Of a stretch of 57,824 bases of DNA, positions 42,645-52,256 are shown in pieces. A program made the translations under genes and the position numbers. Each line of letters begins with the position of its first letter. Position 1 is the first letter of the stretch. A model generated the notes under the pieces. It worked only from the letters and a program-made list of their open reading frames with translations, did no database searches and was not told where the DNA came from. This DNA is from Planctomycetota bacterium (GTDB lineage: Bacteria; Planctomycetota; MHYJ01; JACPRB01): the NCBI GenBank assembly GCA_016209705.1, contig JACQVR010000124.1, positions 1 to 57,824 of the forward strand. The letters are read 5' to 3'.

Positions 42645-43115
42645 ATGCTCTATGCCAAAGCGCTCCTTTTCACGATTCTGGTGCCCGGGACCGCGCTGGT
42701 CGTGATTCCCTGGCTTCTCGAGCCATGGGAAACGGCTCGGTTCGAGGCCGGGTCGTGGAAGTGGGGAGGTCTCCTGCCCGTCCTGATCGGCGTCGCGGCG
42801 TTGTTGACGTGCATCCTGGATTTCGCCCGCGTCGGCCGCGGCACGCCGGCGCCGATCGACCCTCCCCGCATCTTCGTGCGCCGGGGGCCGTATCGGTGGG
42901 TGCGAAATCCGATGTACGTGGCGGTCCTCCTCACGCTCGCCGGCCTGGGCCTGGTGCTTGAAACGTGGGCGATCTGGGCGTGGGCCGCGTTCCTGGCCGC
43001 GGGGTTCCATCTCTTCGTGGTCTTGCACGAGGAGCCGAATCTCCGCCGCCGGTTCGGAAACGAGTACGTGGAGTATTGCCGGAGGGTGCCTCGCTGGATT
43101 CCACGCCTTTTCTGA
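42645..43115 (+). CDS. isoprenylcysteine/phospholipid-type methyltransferase (membrane)
   Basis: 156 residues. Hydrophobic segments LLFTILVPGTALVVIPWLL, GLLPVLIGVAALLTCILDFA and a C-terminal pair frame the conserved core GPYRWVRNPMYVAVLLTLAGLGLVLETW and EEPNLRRRFGNEYVEYCRRVPRWIPR. This is the ICMT/PEMT-like SAM-dependent methyltransferase family, in which the NPMY and EEP-Y-Y motifs bind SAM. Substrate unknown. The start at 42645 is preferred over a GTG at 42621 because of the -10 box. Confidence 0.85.
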   Translation: MLYAKALLFTILVPGTALVVIPWLLEPWETARFEAGSWKWGGLLPVLIGVAALLTCILDFARVGRGTPAPIDPPRIFVRRGPYRWVRNPMYVAVLLTLAGLGLVLETWAIWAWAAFLAAGFHLFVVLHEEPNLRRRFGNEYVEYCRRVPRWIPRLF

Positions 43116-43116
43116 A

Positions 43117-43155
43117 TTCCGGCTCCTGGCTCCTGGCTTCCGGCTCCTGGCTTCT
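43117..43155. repeat. period-7 repeat (GGCTCCT)
   Basis: GGCTCCT, GGCTCCT, GGCTTCC, GGCTCCT and GGCTTCT run in strict phase 7, one-sided, starting two bases after the methyltransferase stop (TGA, 43113-43115) and ending 17 bp before dapF. Confidence 0.85.
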
Positions 43156-43172
43156 ATTATTATGATGGCCCT

Positions 43173-44042
43173 ATGCGATTCACCAAGATGCACGGCGTGG
43201 GCAACGATTACATCTACGTGGACGCGGCCCGGGAGCGCGTGCCGAATCCCTCCCGATTGGCGCGCGCGATATCCGACCGCCGCACGGGCGTGGGCTCCGA
43301 CGGGCTGATTCTCATCGCGCCTTCGAAGAGGGCGGACTTCCGCATGATCATGTACAACGCCGACGGCAGCGAGAGCGCGATGTGCGGCAACGGCATCCGC
43401 TGCATCGGCAAGTACGTCTACGAGCGGAAGCTGACGAAGAAGAAGACCATCGATCTCGAGACCAAGTCCGGCGTGGTGCGCCTGGATCTGCGGGTTCGGA
43501 AGGGAAAGGTGGACGAGGTCACCGTGGACATGGGGAAACCGCGGCCCATTCCTCCGCAGTTCCACGTCCGCGCCGACGGACGGACGGACCGTCTGGAGGC
43601 CTCCGTGGAGGTTGAAAACTTGACGCTCCGCGGCACGGTCATTTCCATGGGCAACCCTCATTTCGTCGTGGAAGTCGAGGATCCCGATCTCTTTCCCGTG
43701 GAGCGTTTCGGGCCCGCGATCGAGCGGCATCCGGATTTCCCTTCCCGGGTCAACGTCGAGTTCGTTCGCGTCCTGGGAGGAGGCCGCGTCCGCCAGCGGA
43801 CGTGGGAGCGCGGCTCGGGCGAGACGCTCGCCTGCGGGAGCGGCGCGTGCGCCACGGCGGTGGCGTTGCAGGAGGCGGGGCGGGTGGGCTCGCGCGTGCC
43901 CATCGATCTGCGCGGCGGAACGCTCCTCATCGAGCGCGCACCGGACGGGCGGGTGCTCATGACCGGACCCGTCGCGGAAATTTTCCGCGGCGAATGGCTT
44001 CATTCCACGGCCAACGCCCGGCGCGCCACGTCGTTAAAATAG
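43173..44042 (+). CDS. dapF: diaminopimelate epimerase
   Basis: 289 residues, normal length. The two catalytic cysteines are Cys71 (SAMCGNGIRC) and Cys221 (LACGSGACAT). HGVGNDYIYVD at 7-17, TGVGSDGLILI, MYNADGSE, MGNPHFVVEVED and the final LMTGPVAEIFRGEW are family hallmarks. It converts LL- to meso-diaminopimelate for lysine and peptidoglycan. TATTAT lies 12 nt before the ATG. The pilMN gene follows after a heptad tract. Confidence 0.95.
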   Translation: MRFTKMHGVGNDYIYVDAARERVPNPSRLARAISDRRTGVGSDGLILIAPSKRADFRMIMYNADGSESAMCGNGIRCIGKYVYERKLTKKKTIDLETKSGVVRLDLRVRKGKVDEVTVDMGKPRPIPPQFHVRADGRTDRLEASVEVENLTLRGTVISMGNPHFVVEVEDPDLFPVERFGPAIERHPDFPSRVNVEFVRVLGGGRVRQRTWERGSGETLACGSGACATAVALQEAGRVGSRVPIDLRGGTLLIERAPDGRVLMTGPVAEIFRGEWLHSTANARRATSLK

Positions 44043-44044
44043 CC

Positions 44045-44083
44045 GGCTCGGGACTCGCGACTCGGGACTCGCGACTCGAGACT
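44045..44083. repeat. period-7 repeat (GGACTCG / CGACTCG)
   Basis: GGCTCGG, GACTCGC, GACTCGG, GACTCGC, GACTCGA and GACTTCT in phase 7 between dapF and pilMN. Same dialect as 7427-7483 and 52690-52721. Confidence 0.85.
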
Positions 44084-44090
44084 TCTATTT

Positions 44091-45668
44091 ATGGCTCGCG
44101 GCATCGGCATCGAGATCAACGGGACGCACGTTCGCGCCTTGGCGCTGGAGAACGGAAAGCGTTCCCGGATCGTTTCGTTCGCGGAAGCGCCCATTCCTTC
44201 CCAGGAAGACCGTCCCTGGTCGGACCGCGCCGCCGAGGCGGTGCGGGCGGCGGTCGCCAAGATCGGCGGCGCGCGCGGCAAGGTGGCCGCCTCCCTCGAT
44301 ACGGGCGACGCCGTGGTGCGCGAGCTGCACGTTCCGTTCAAGTCCGACGATCAGATCCGCAAGACCGTTCGATTCGAGTTCGAGCATCTCGTCCACAACT
44401 TCGCGATCGAGGATCTCGTGGTGGACTATGCTCGCGCGGAGGAGACGGACAAGGGCACGCAGCTTCTGGTCGCGGGGGTGCCGAAGTCCGTCGTGAAGGA
44501 GCGGCTGGCGATGCTGGAGGCGGCCGGCGTGGATCCGGCCATCCTCGATCTGGACGCGATGGCGCTGTTCAACGCGCTGGTGGCGTGCGGCGCGGTCGCG
44601 AAACCCAATCCGTTCCTGGTGCTGTACGGGAGTTCGCGCTTCACCAAGATCATTCTGGTCGAGAATCGCAAGCCCCGTTCGATCCGCACGATCCGATTCG
44701 GATTGCCGCACGGACAGGAAGCGAAGGCGACTCAGGAACTGATCGCGATTCTGGCCAAGGAAGTGGGGCGGTTCCTGATGGCGGCGGCGGGGTCCACGAC
44801 CCCCGAATACATGATCTTGACGGGCGACCTCGATCTCGTTCAGCGGGATCTGGATCCGGCGCAGGTGACCCGCCCTCTGTCGGACGCGACGGGCATACCC
44901 GTGATTGCGTTCGACGCGCTGGGACAAATGCAACGGCCTCCGGATCGGGACCGCGAGCTGTCCCGTTCGTACCTGGTTCCCATCGGGCTGGCGTTGAAGG
45001 CGGTGGACCATGACGACATGGGAACGGACTTCCGCAAGAATGAGTTCGCGTATGCCAAGAAGTTCGACGCGGTGCGGTCCACGGCGCTGGTGACGGGAGA
45101 TCTGCTCGTCCTGCTCCTGGCGCTCTTCGCGCTAAACCTCTGGTTCCGGGCGTCGGACCTGACGCGGGCGACCGAGGCGGTCGTGGACTACCAGGTTCAG
45201 GTGGTGTCCGACGCCGTCAACCACAGTCCCAAGAAAATACCGGAAGCGCTCATGGCCGATCCGGTTCGGGCGCCGCAGACTCTTCGCGAGGCGGTGAACC
45301 GACTCAGCAACGAGGTGGGGGCCGGAGATCATCCGATCGAGCGCTCCGCCCTGGATCTGGCGGGCAGCGTGTGGAAGGCGTTTCGCCGCTTCTTGGCCGA
45401 GTGTCAGGACAAGCAGTTCGGGGAAGAGACGTTTTATTGCGCGATCGGAAGCGTGCGGGTCGATCAGATGCCGACGACGAGCGGGGAAATCTCGATCAAG
45501 ATCGAAGGCGTGATCCGCAATCCGGTCTTCGGGGAGAAGCTGCGGGAATGCCTGGCGACCTCCGAGCCGTTCCAGGAGGGATGGAATATCGCGGTGGGCG
45601 ATTACACGCCGGTCAAGGATGGGGAGAATTACCGGTTTTCCTTCGCGATGAAACGGGTCCGGACATGA
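44091..45668 (+). CDS. PilM-PilN fusion of the pilus/secretion inner-membrane platform
   Basis: 525 residues. Residues 1-300 are actin-like PilM/GspL: IGIEINGTHVRALALENGK, KVAASLDTGDAVVRELHVPFKSDDQIRKTVRFEFEHLV, GVDPAILDLDAMALFNAL and EYMILTGDLDLV. A DFRKNEFAYAKKFDAVRS segment (313-330) resembles the PilN membrane-entry motif, followed by one helix (332-352) and a periplasmic ferredoxin-like/coiled part (SDAVNHSPKKIPEAL onward). Normally these are two genes. It links the secretin/pilus platform with cytosolic partners and matches the PilO-like gene that follows. Confidence 0.85.
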   Translation: MARGIGIEINGTHVRALALENGKRSRIVSFAEAPIPSQEDRPWSDRAAEAVRAAVAKIGGARGKVAASLDTGDAVVRELHVPFKSDDQIRKTVRFEFEHLVHNFAIEDLVVDYARAEETDKGTQLLVAGVPKSVVKERLAMLEAAGVDPAILDLDAMALFNALVACGAVAKPNPFLVLYGSSRFTKIILVENRKPRSIRTIRFGLPHGQEAKATQELIAILAKEVGRFLMAAAGSTTPEYMILTGDLDLVQRDLDPAQVTRPLSDATGIPVIAFDALGQMQRPPDRDRELSRSYLVPIGLALKAVDHDDMGTDFRKNEFAYAKKFDAVRSTALVTGDLLVLLLALFALNLWFRASDLTRATEAVVDYQVQVVSDAVNHSPKKIPEALMADPVRAPQTLREAVNRLSNEVGAGDHPIERSALDLAGSVWKAFRRFLAECQDKQFGEETFYCAIGSVRVDQMPTTSGEISIKIEGVIRNPVFGEKLRECLATSEPFQEGWNIAVGDYTPVKDGENYRFSFAMKRVRT

Positions 45669-45756
45669 GCCCGCCGTCTGTAATGTTCTTTTTCCTTGTG
45701 GCTGCTACGGCGTGGCGAAGGCCCGCCGAAGCCTTGGCGGAGGCGGATGAACGGCC

Positions 45757-46296
45757 ATGGTACCATTGCGTCTGAGAGAATGGTCCTTCACGTCGTGGGC
45801 CCTCGCGGCCACGGCGGTGCTGGGCCTGGGGCTCGTGGGATTCCTCGTGCATCTCCGCGGGCGCGTGGCCGCGGCCGAGGAGCGATTCGCAGAGGCCAAG
45901 ATCGACTATGAAGAATTGAAGAAGCTCCGCAGCCGGTATCGCGAGCTGGAGCGCCAGAAGAGTCAGCTTCCGCGCGGAGGCCAGGTCCAGGCCGAGTCGT
46001 ATCCGGGATTCCTGTCCGAAAAGATCCGGGAGGTGGGGCTCCCCGCGGCACCGATCAAGCCGACGTCGAGGTCGGGATCCGGCGAGAAGTGGAAGGAGAC
46101 GGAATACGCCATTACGCTGTCGGGCACGCCGGACGCGCCGATTTCCCGAACGCACTTCATCCAATTCCTGGAGCGCGTAGAGACGGAGGCTCCGCGGTTC
46201 AAGTCCAAGCACCTGTTCCTGACGTTCGATCCCGCCAAGGAGTCGGACGCCTTCCTCCGCGCCAGCGTCACGTTCTCCCACTTCGAGCGGAAGTAA
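45757..46296 (+). CDS. PilO/GspM-like inner-membrane platform protein
   Basis: 179 residues. One N-terminal helix (about 14-31, ALAATAVLGLGLVGFLVHL) is followed by a coiled coil (RGRVAAAEERFAEAKIDYEELKKLRSRYRELERQKSQL) and a small alpha/beta periplasmic domain (YAITLSGTPDAPISRTHFIQFLERVETEAPRFKSKHLFLTF). The architecture is that of PilO. It follows the PilM-PilN gene after 88 bp, so PilMNO are contiguous. An overlapping 36-codon frame at 45665-45775 is not supported. Confidence 0.75.
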   Translation: MVPLRLREWSFTSWALAATAVLGLGLVGFLVHLRGRVAAAEERFAEAKIDYEELKKLRSRYRELERQKSQLPRGGQVQAESYPGFLSEKIREVGLPAAPIKPTSRSGSGEKWKETEYAITLSGTPDAPISRTHFIQFLERVETEAPRFKSKHLFLTFDPAKESDAFLRASVTFSHFERK

Positions 46297-46325
46297 GCTT
46301 GCTGGCGGCCGCGCGGAAAGATTAG

Positions 46326-46676
46326 CAAAACGTCCGCACGTTTCTTGAAATCGACGAGGCGAAGGCATACGACACCGCTTACGACGCGATGTTCAAGACG
46401 GCGCTCGCGCTCATGCGAGCCCATGGCTATCGTCAGGCCGCCAGCTTGCAACACAAGGCCACGATTGAGTTCTGCGAAGCCGTCCTCGATGCCTCCCTGA
46501 AGGGGACGCTTGACTACCTCGACGACATGCGCCACAAGCGAAACCGCATGACGTATGAAGGAGACGTGATGATCGGTCACCCGCAAGCCGAGGTGGCGAT
46601 CGCGGAGGCCGGGAGATTTCAGGCGATCCTCGCAAAGACCGGACCGACGCAGGATGCGTTCTGGCAGACCTGATGA
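46326..46676 (+). pseudogene. HEPN-type nucleotidyltransferase-partner remnant
   Basis: Beginning after a TAG at 46323, the frame reads NVRTFLEIDEAKAYDTAYDAMFKTALALMRAHGYRQAASLQHKATIEFCEAVL, then DMRHKRNRMTYEGD. The helix spacing and the basic RHKRNR-x3-Y segment resemble HEPN domains of SAV_6107-like or antitoxin-linked RNases. The N-terminal helix and any start with ribosome-binding site are missing; the first ATG at 46389 would begin inside the fold. It is probably a decayed toxin-antitoxin partner. A 22-residue overlapping ORF at 46674 may be a further fragment. Confidence 0.5.
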
Positions 46677-46780
46677 AACAATGGCGCGACATTCCGGAGG
46701 ACGAAGCGGCGGAATTGTTGCGTCGATATCACGCCTCCGGGCCATCGGCGTCTTCTTGAGGGGGGCGCCGCTCTTTTTTC

Positions 46781-46820
46781 TTGACATGGATGCATATTCT
46801 TGTATGCTTATTGCATAAAT
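46781..46820 (+). promoter_or_regulatory. argR promoter with overlapping ArgR-type operators
   Basis: TTGACA (46781-46786) and TATGCT (46803-46808) with a 16-bp spacer form a strong promoter. Overlapping it are alternating GCATA (46792-46796), TATGC (46803-46807) and GCATA (46813-46817) half-sites, making two inverted repeats of ArgR-box type. The start codon is only 12 nt after the -10 box. Autorepression by ArgR with arginine is the straightforward inference. Confidence 0.7.
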
Positions 46821-47291
46821 ATGAAAACCCAGACGGGGAAGGCGGGACGGCACGAGGCGATCCTCAAGATCGTCGGGGAGAAGGTCGTCCGCACGCAGGG
46901 AGAGCTGAGAAAGCTCCTGTCCGCGAAGGGATTTCCGGTCGATCAGGCCACCCTGTCGCGGGACCTGCGGGAGCTGGGACTGGTCAAGGTCCCCGGCCAG
47001 GACGGGGAAGGAACCCATTATGTCCTGGTCTCCGGCTCGATCGCGCCTCATACCGAGGACGCCTTGGCGGTGCTGGCGCGGTTCGTGCACGCGGCCGACT
47101 GGTCGGCGAACTTGGTGGTGCTGAAGACCGGTCCCGGCAACGCCCAGGCGCTCGGTTTGGCGCTGGACCGGCTCCACTGGGAGGACGTCCTGGGCACCAT
47201 CGCCGGCGACGACACCGTGCTCGTCGTGGTCCGCGAGGGAGCCCGCGCCCGCCGCGTCGCCGAGCGGATCAAGGCGCTCGCGCGCCTCTGA
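46821..47291 (+). CDS. argR: arginine repressor
   Basis: 156 residues from the ATG at 46821; a TTG at 46800 lies inside the operator. The N-terminal winged helix ([49 protein letters not shown]) and the C-terminal hexamerisation/arginine-binding domain ([41 protein letters not shown]) are complete. The GDDT segment binds arginine. It heads the arginine operon and is transcribed in the same direction. Confidence 0.95.
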   Translation: MKTQTGKAGRHEAILKIVGEKVVRTQGELRKLLSAKGFPVDQATLSRDLRELGLVKVPGQDGEGTHYVLVSGSIAPHTEDALAVLARFVHAADWSANLVVLKTGPGNAQALGLALDRLHWEDVLGTIAGDDTVLVVVREGARARRVAERIKALARL

Positions 47292-47338
47292 GGGTGCGCA
47301 CTTCACAAATTCGCGAAGGGAACTAATCGAATGCGCGC

Positions 47339-47402
47339 TGTCAGCTCTCAGCTCTCAGCGGTCAGCAGATGAAAGCAGACGGCTGAAAGCTGAAAGCTAC
47401 GA
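47339..47402. repeat. heptad hairpin (TCAGCTC / AGCTGAA)
   Basis: CTGTCAG, CTCTCAG, CTCTCAG and CGGTCAG face ACGGCTG, AAAGCTG and AAAGCTA in phase 7 between argR and argG. Same dialect as 9791-9850. Confidence 0.85.
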
Positions 47403-47409
47403 GGGAATC

Positions 47410-48600
<1,191 letters not shown>

Positions 48601-48614
48601 TCAAGAATCTTTCT

Positions 48615-48696
48615 AACCACCAAGACACGAAGAAAATTATTTTGGAGGGCGTTTCCCTACTCCACAATTGGCTTGGTGGCTTCGTGTCTTGGTGCT
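48615..48696. repeat. 15-bp perfect inverted repeat between argG and argH
   Basis: CACCAAGACACGAAG (48618-48632) pairs perfectly with CTTCGTGTCTTGGTG (48680-48694) across 47 bp. The words have the 7-bp flavour (ACCAAGA, CACGAAG) of the other spacers. Confidence 0.8.
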
Positions 48697-48704
48697 GAAA
48701 AATA

Positions 48705-50054
48705 ATGTCCAAGAACCTGAGAGAGCGGCTGGGGCCCATCGATGCCTTCAACGCGGCGTTCGTGGCCTCCGTGCGCGACGACGAGCGGCTCGTGCGCGAA
48801 GACATCCTCGGTTCGATGGCGCACGCCCGGATGCTGGAGCGCCGAAAGCTGATCTCGCGCCGGGAACGCAACGCGATCTTGAAGGGCCTGGAGCGCTTGC
48901 GGCGCCGAGTCGAGCGGGGAACGTTCCGCCTGGATCCGACCTATGAAGATGTTCACATGAACGTGGAGCACGCCCTGGGCCCCGCCGGCGCGAAGCTCCA
49001 TACGGCCCGTTCGCGCAACGACCAGGTGGCGCTCGACCTGCGGCTGTGGACGATCGCGGGAATCGACCGGATCGACGCGGCCCTCGTTGCGTTGCGCCGG
49101 GCGCTTCTGGCGCTGGCGCGCCGGCACGTGGAAACCATCCTCCCGGGCGTCACGCACCTCCAGCGCGCGCAGCCGGTCGTGCTGGCGCATCTGCTGCTGG
49201 CGTGGGCGGACGCGATCGATCGCGATCGGGGCCGGTTCGCCGACGCGCGGCGGCGCGCCGCCGTGTCGCCCCTGGGAGCGGGAGCGCTGGCGGGAACGAC
49301 GCTCCCCATCGACCCGAACCTCACGGCGAGGGATCTGGGGCTGCGCGTCTTCACGAACAGCATCGACGCCGTGTCGGATCGCGACTTCGCCGTCGAGACG
49401 GCCGCGGCGGCGGCCCTTTTCATGGCGCATCTGTCGCAGATGGCCGAGATGCTGATTCTGTGGTCGGCGCCGGAATTCGGGTTCGTGGAGCTGCCCGACG
49501 CGCTGTGCACCAGCTCCTCGCTCATGCCGCAGAAGAAGAATCCGGACATGATCGAGCTCGTGCGCGGCAAGGCGGGCCGGGTGTTCGGGTCGCTGGTCAA
49601 TCTGCTGGCGACGCTGAAGGGATTGCCCTGCGGCTACAACCGGGACCTCCAAGAGACGAAGCCGGCGCTGTTCGACGTCGTGGATGCCGCCGAGGCCTGC
49701 GCGCAGGCCATGTCGCGCGCCTTTCGCGAATTGAACGTGAATGCGGATCGGATGCGGGAGGCGGCGTCGGATGCCTCGCTGCTGGCGACGGACCTGGCGG
49801 AGTATCTCGTCGGACGGGGCGCGGCGTTTCGCGACGCGCACGCGGCGGTGGGACGATTGATGCGGCATTGTTCCGAATCGGGACGCGCCGTGACGGACAT
49901 GACGCCCGAAGAGCTCCGCGCGTTCCATCCGAAATTCGGGTCCGAGGTTCGCTCGATCTTGAGCGCCGAAGCGTCCGTCGCCCGGCGCGCCTCCCCGGGC
50001 GGGACCGGGATTTCCCAGGTGCGGCGGCGGTTGAAAGGGGGGAACCATGAGTGA
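48705..50054 (+). CDS. argH: argininosuccinate lyase
   Basis: 449 residues. DVHMNVEHAL, LHTARSRNDQVALDLRL, HLQRAQPVVLAHLLLAW and the fumarase-superfamily signature SSLMPQKKNPD are intact. It releases arginine and fumarate from argininosuccinate. The end overlaps the next gene by 8 bp, so the P-loop protein is translationally coupled to it. Confidence 0.96.
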   Translation: MSKNLRERLGPIDAFNAAFVASVRDDERLVREDILGSMAHARMLERRKLISRRERNAILKGLERLRRRVERGTFRLDPTYEDVHMNVEHALGPAGAKLHTARSRNDQVALDLRLWTIAGIDRIDAALVALRRALLALARRHVETILPGVTHLQRAQPVVLAHLLLAWADAIDRDRGRFADARRRAAVSPLGAGALAGTTLPIDPNLTARDLGLRVFTNSIDAVSDRDFAVETAAAAALFMAHLSQMAEMLILWSAPEFGFVELPDALCTSSSLMPQKKNPDMIELVRGKAGRVFGSLVNLLATLKGLPCGYNRDLQETKPALFDVVDAAEACAQAMSRAFRELNVNADRMREAASDASLLATDLAEYLVGRGAAFRDAHAAVGRLMRHCSESGRAVTDMTPEELRAFHPKFGSEVRSILSAEASVARRASPGGTGISQVRRRLKGGNHE

Positions 50055-51090
50055 GACGTCGATCGACAAGTTCGCATCCTCGACGGCGCGGCTGGAGCTT
50101 TCCAATCCGATCGAGCTGTCGCGCGAGTGCTCCGCCGAAGCGGGCACGGCGGTCGTGGTCCGCGCGCTGGCGGAGAATCCGCACTATCCCGATCTGGAGT
50201 TGACGGATGGAACCTACTCGCGGGTGCGCGCCGGGGACGTCATCGCGGGCGTGCTGGGCAGCCGGCAAGCGCTGCGCGGATTCGTCGGCTATGCGCCCTA
50301 CAAGCTCGCGGCCGGCGACCGCCTGCACCTTCTGAATCTGGGAGGCGTGATCGGACGCTGCATCGACGGGCACAAGGATCTGGGCGAGGCGATTTCCGTG
50401 GAAGTGCTCGGCTGCGTCGCGAAGGAAGGGGAGATCCTGAACTTGCGCCGAGCGGCGCTGCCGGAGATTCCCTTGCTGGGACCGTCGAAGCCGATCGTCC
50501 TGGTGATGGGATCCTGCATGAACGTGGGAAAGACGGCGGCGGCGGCGGAAATGGTTCGCCGATTTACGCGGGCCGGTTTGCGCGTCGGCGCCGCCAAGCT
50601 TTCCGGCATCGCCTGCTTGAAGGATCAGCGAAAGTACGAGGCGTCGGGCGCCGTCAAGACCTACACGTTCCTGGACTGCGGGGTTCCCTCGACCGTGGAC
50701 GCGGACGATGTGGGAATGATCGCCCGCACCATCCTGGGGCATCTGAACCGGGAGGCGATCGATCTGATCGTCCTCGAGCTGGGCGACGGCCTGCTCGGGC
50801 ACTACCGAGTAGACGGCGTACTGGACGACCGGTCGGTCATGGACGCCGTCAGCGCCATCGTGTTTTGCGCGTCGGACCTCGTCAGCGCGTGGGGCGGCGT
50901 CCAGCTCTTGGGCCGGCGCGGCGTGAACGTCGACGCCCTGTCGGGGCCGGTGACCGATAACGTCGCGGGGACGACGTACCTCGAAGGTCCCATGGGAACG
51001 CCGGCCGCGAACGCGCTGACGCACGGCGAAAAGCTCGCCGTGATCGTGCAGGCGAAGCTGGCGGGGATGGCTTCCTTCGCCAAGCCATGA
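50047..51090 (+). CDS. P-loop protein of unknown function inside the arginine operon
   Basis: 347 residues. Residues about 25-140 form a beta-rich N-terminal domain (VVVRALAENPHYPDLEL, RVRAGDVIAGVLGSRQALRGFVGY, VIGRCIDGHKDLGEAISVEVLG). A Walker A loop GSCMNVGKT (155-163) follows, then LRVGAAKLSGIACLKDQRKYEASGA and a Walker-B-like DLIVLELGDGLLG (239-251). The C-terminal arrangement distantly recalls dethiobiotin-synthetase/MobB folds and DUF1611 proteins, a family that includes DgcN. The N-terminal domain does not clearly match DUF1611. Overlap with argH and 158 bp before argC place it firmly in the operon. Function not assigned. Confidence 0.6.
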   Translation: MSETSIDKFASSTARLELSNPIELSRECSAEAGTAVVVRALAENPHYPDLELTDGTYSRVRAGDVIAGVLGSRQALRGFVGYAPYKLAAGDRLHLLNLGGVIGRCIDGHKDLGEAISVEVLGCVAKEGEILNLRRAALPEIPLLGPSKPIVLVMGSCMNVGKTAAAAEMVRRFTRAGLRVGAAKLSGIACLKDQRKYEASGAVKTYTFLDCGVPSTVDADDVGMIARTILGHLNREAIDLIVLELGDGLLGHYRVDGVLDDRSVMDAVSAIVFCASDLVSAWGGVQLLGRRGVNVDALSGPVTDNVAGTTYLEGPMGTPAANALTHGEKLAVIVQAKLAGMASFAKP

Positions 51091-51116
51091 TGTGAGCGAC
51101 CTTGGGAGAATTTTCA

Positions 51117-51212
51117 TGGAGATACGGAGATTGTGGAGATAGGGAGATCTTTTTTTGGGGGGGGAATCCCTCGTCTCCATATCCCCTCTATCTCCCTGTC
51201 TCCCTATCTCCT
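51117..51212. repeat. inverted GGAGAT / ATCTCC hairpin
   Basis: GGAGATACGGAGAT and GGAGATAGGGAGAT on the left face ATCTCCCTGTCTCCCTATCTCC on the right, across a T7G8 run. Same dialect as the 41-bp repeats at 1-150 and the TCTCC tract at 495-655. Confidence 0.8.
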
Positions 51213-51248
51213 TTAAGCAATTCTCCGTGATCTCGTAAGGGTTCGATC

Positions 51249-52256
51249 ATGAGCAAGATTCGCGCGGCCGTCCTGGGCGCGTCGGGGTACATCGGCGGCG
51301 AGGTCGTGCGCCTGCTTCTGGGCCATCCGGAGGTCGACGTGACGGCGCTCGGCGCGCGCGAGTCGGCGGGCAAGGCGCTGGACGAAATCCAGCCTAACCT
51401 GCGCGGGCGGACGGATTTGCGGTTCAAGCCGATCGAGGAGATCCGCGACGGAGCGGACGTCTTTTTCCTGTCGCTGCCGCACGGCGAGGCGCATCGCGTG
51501 GTTCCGGCGTTGCCGCGGGACGCGAAGGTCATCGATTTGTCCGGCGATTTTCGGCTGTCGGATCGGGCCACGTGGGAAGCGCACTATAAAATGCCGCACG
51601 CCGCGTGGGAGCTTCAGCGGGAGTTCGTCTACGGCGTGCCGGAAATCAACCGAGCGCGCCTGAGGGAATCCCGCCGCGTGGCCGTCGGCGGATGCTTCGC
51701 GACGTGCGCGATCCTCTCGTGCTGGCCGCTGGTTAAGGAGAAGCGCTCGGCCGGTCCCATCGTCATCGACGGCAAGACGGGCTCGTCGGGTTCGGGCGCT
51801 AAACCCGGCGAGAAGACGCACCATCCGTTCCGGGCCGGAGCGTTCTTCGCGTACGAACCGTTTCACCACCGGCACACGCCGGAGATCCGGCAGGCGCTGG
51901 GCGGCGCGGACGTGCTCTTTCAACCGCATTCGGCGCCCATGGTGCGGGGCGTGTTCACGACGTCCTACGTGCCTCTGGCCGCGGAGCCGGACGGCGATGC
52001 GATTTTGGAACTCTACCGGTCGGCTTACGCGGGCGAGAAATTCGTGCGAGTCGGGAAAGGGACGTCGAACGTGGCTCACGTCCGCGGCTCCAATTTCATC
52101 GACGTGGGCGTGGCAGCCCGCGGGCGCATGGCGATCATATTCGGCGCGATCGACAACCTCATCAAAGGCGGCGCGGGTCAAGCGGTCCAGTGCATGAACA
52201 TCATGTACGGGTTGCCTGAAGACGCGGGGCTGAACCAATGGCCAAGTATAATCTGA
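51249..52256 (+). CDS. argC: N-acyl-gamma-glutamyl-phosphate reductase
   Basis: 335 residues. N-terminal Rossmann motif VLGASGYIGGEVVRLL (8-23); catalytic Cys149 in AVGGCFATCAIL, where most ArgC proteins have NPGCYPT and, as I recall, Bacteroides ArgC has NPGCFATC. HHPFRAGAFFAYEPFHHRHTPEI holds the second active-site histidine. AIDNLIKGGAGQAVQCMN is the dimer/C-terminal hallmark. Reduces the acyl-glutamyl phosphate made by ArgB. The stop is within the left arm of the heptad repeat. Confidence 0.93.
   Translation: MSKIRAAVLGASGYIGGEVVRLLLGHPEVDVTALGARESAGKALDEIQPNLRGRTDLRFKPIEEIRDGADVFFLSLPHGEAHRVVPALPRDAKVIDLSGDFRLSDRATWEAHYKMPHAAWELQREFVYGVPEINRARLRESRRVAVGGCFATCAILSCWPLVKEKRSAGPIVIDGKTGSSGSGAKPGEKTHHPFRAGAFFAYEPFHHRHTPEIRQALGGADVLFQPHSAPMVRGVFTTSYVPLAAEPDGDAILELYRSAYAGEKFVRVGKGTSNVAHVRGSNFIDVGVAARGRMAIIFGAIDNLIKGGAGQAVQCMNIMYGLPEDAGLNQWPSII

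Noticed and set aside
45665..45775. 36-codon ORF between pilMN and pilO
   Set aside because: It overlaps the pilO start in another frame and most of it is a GC repeat (GGCGAAGGCCCGCCGAAGCC).
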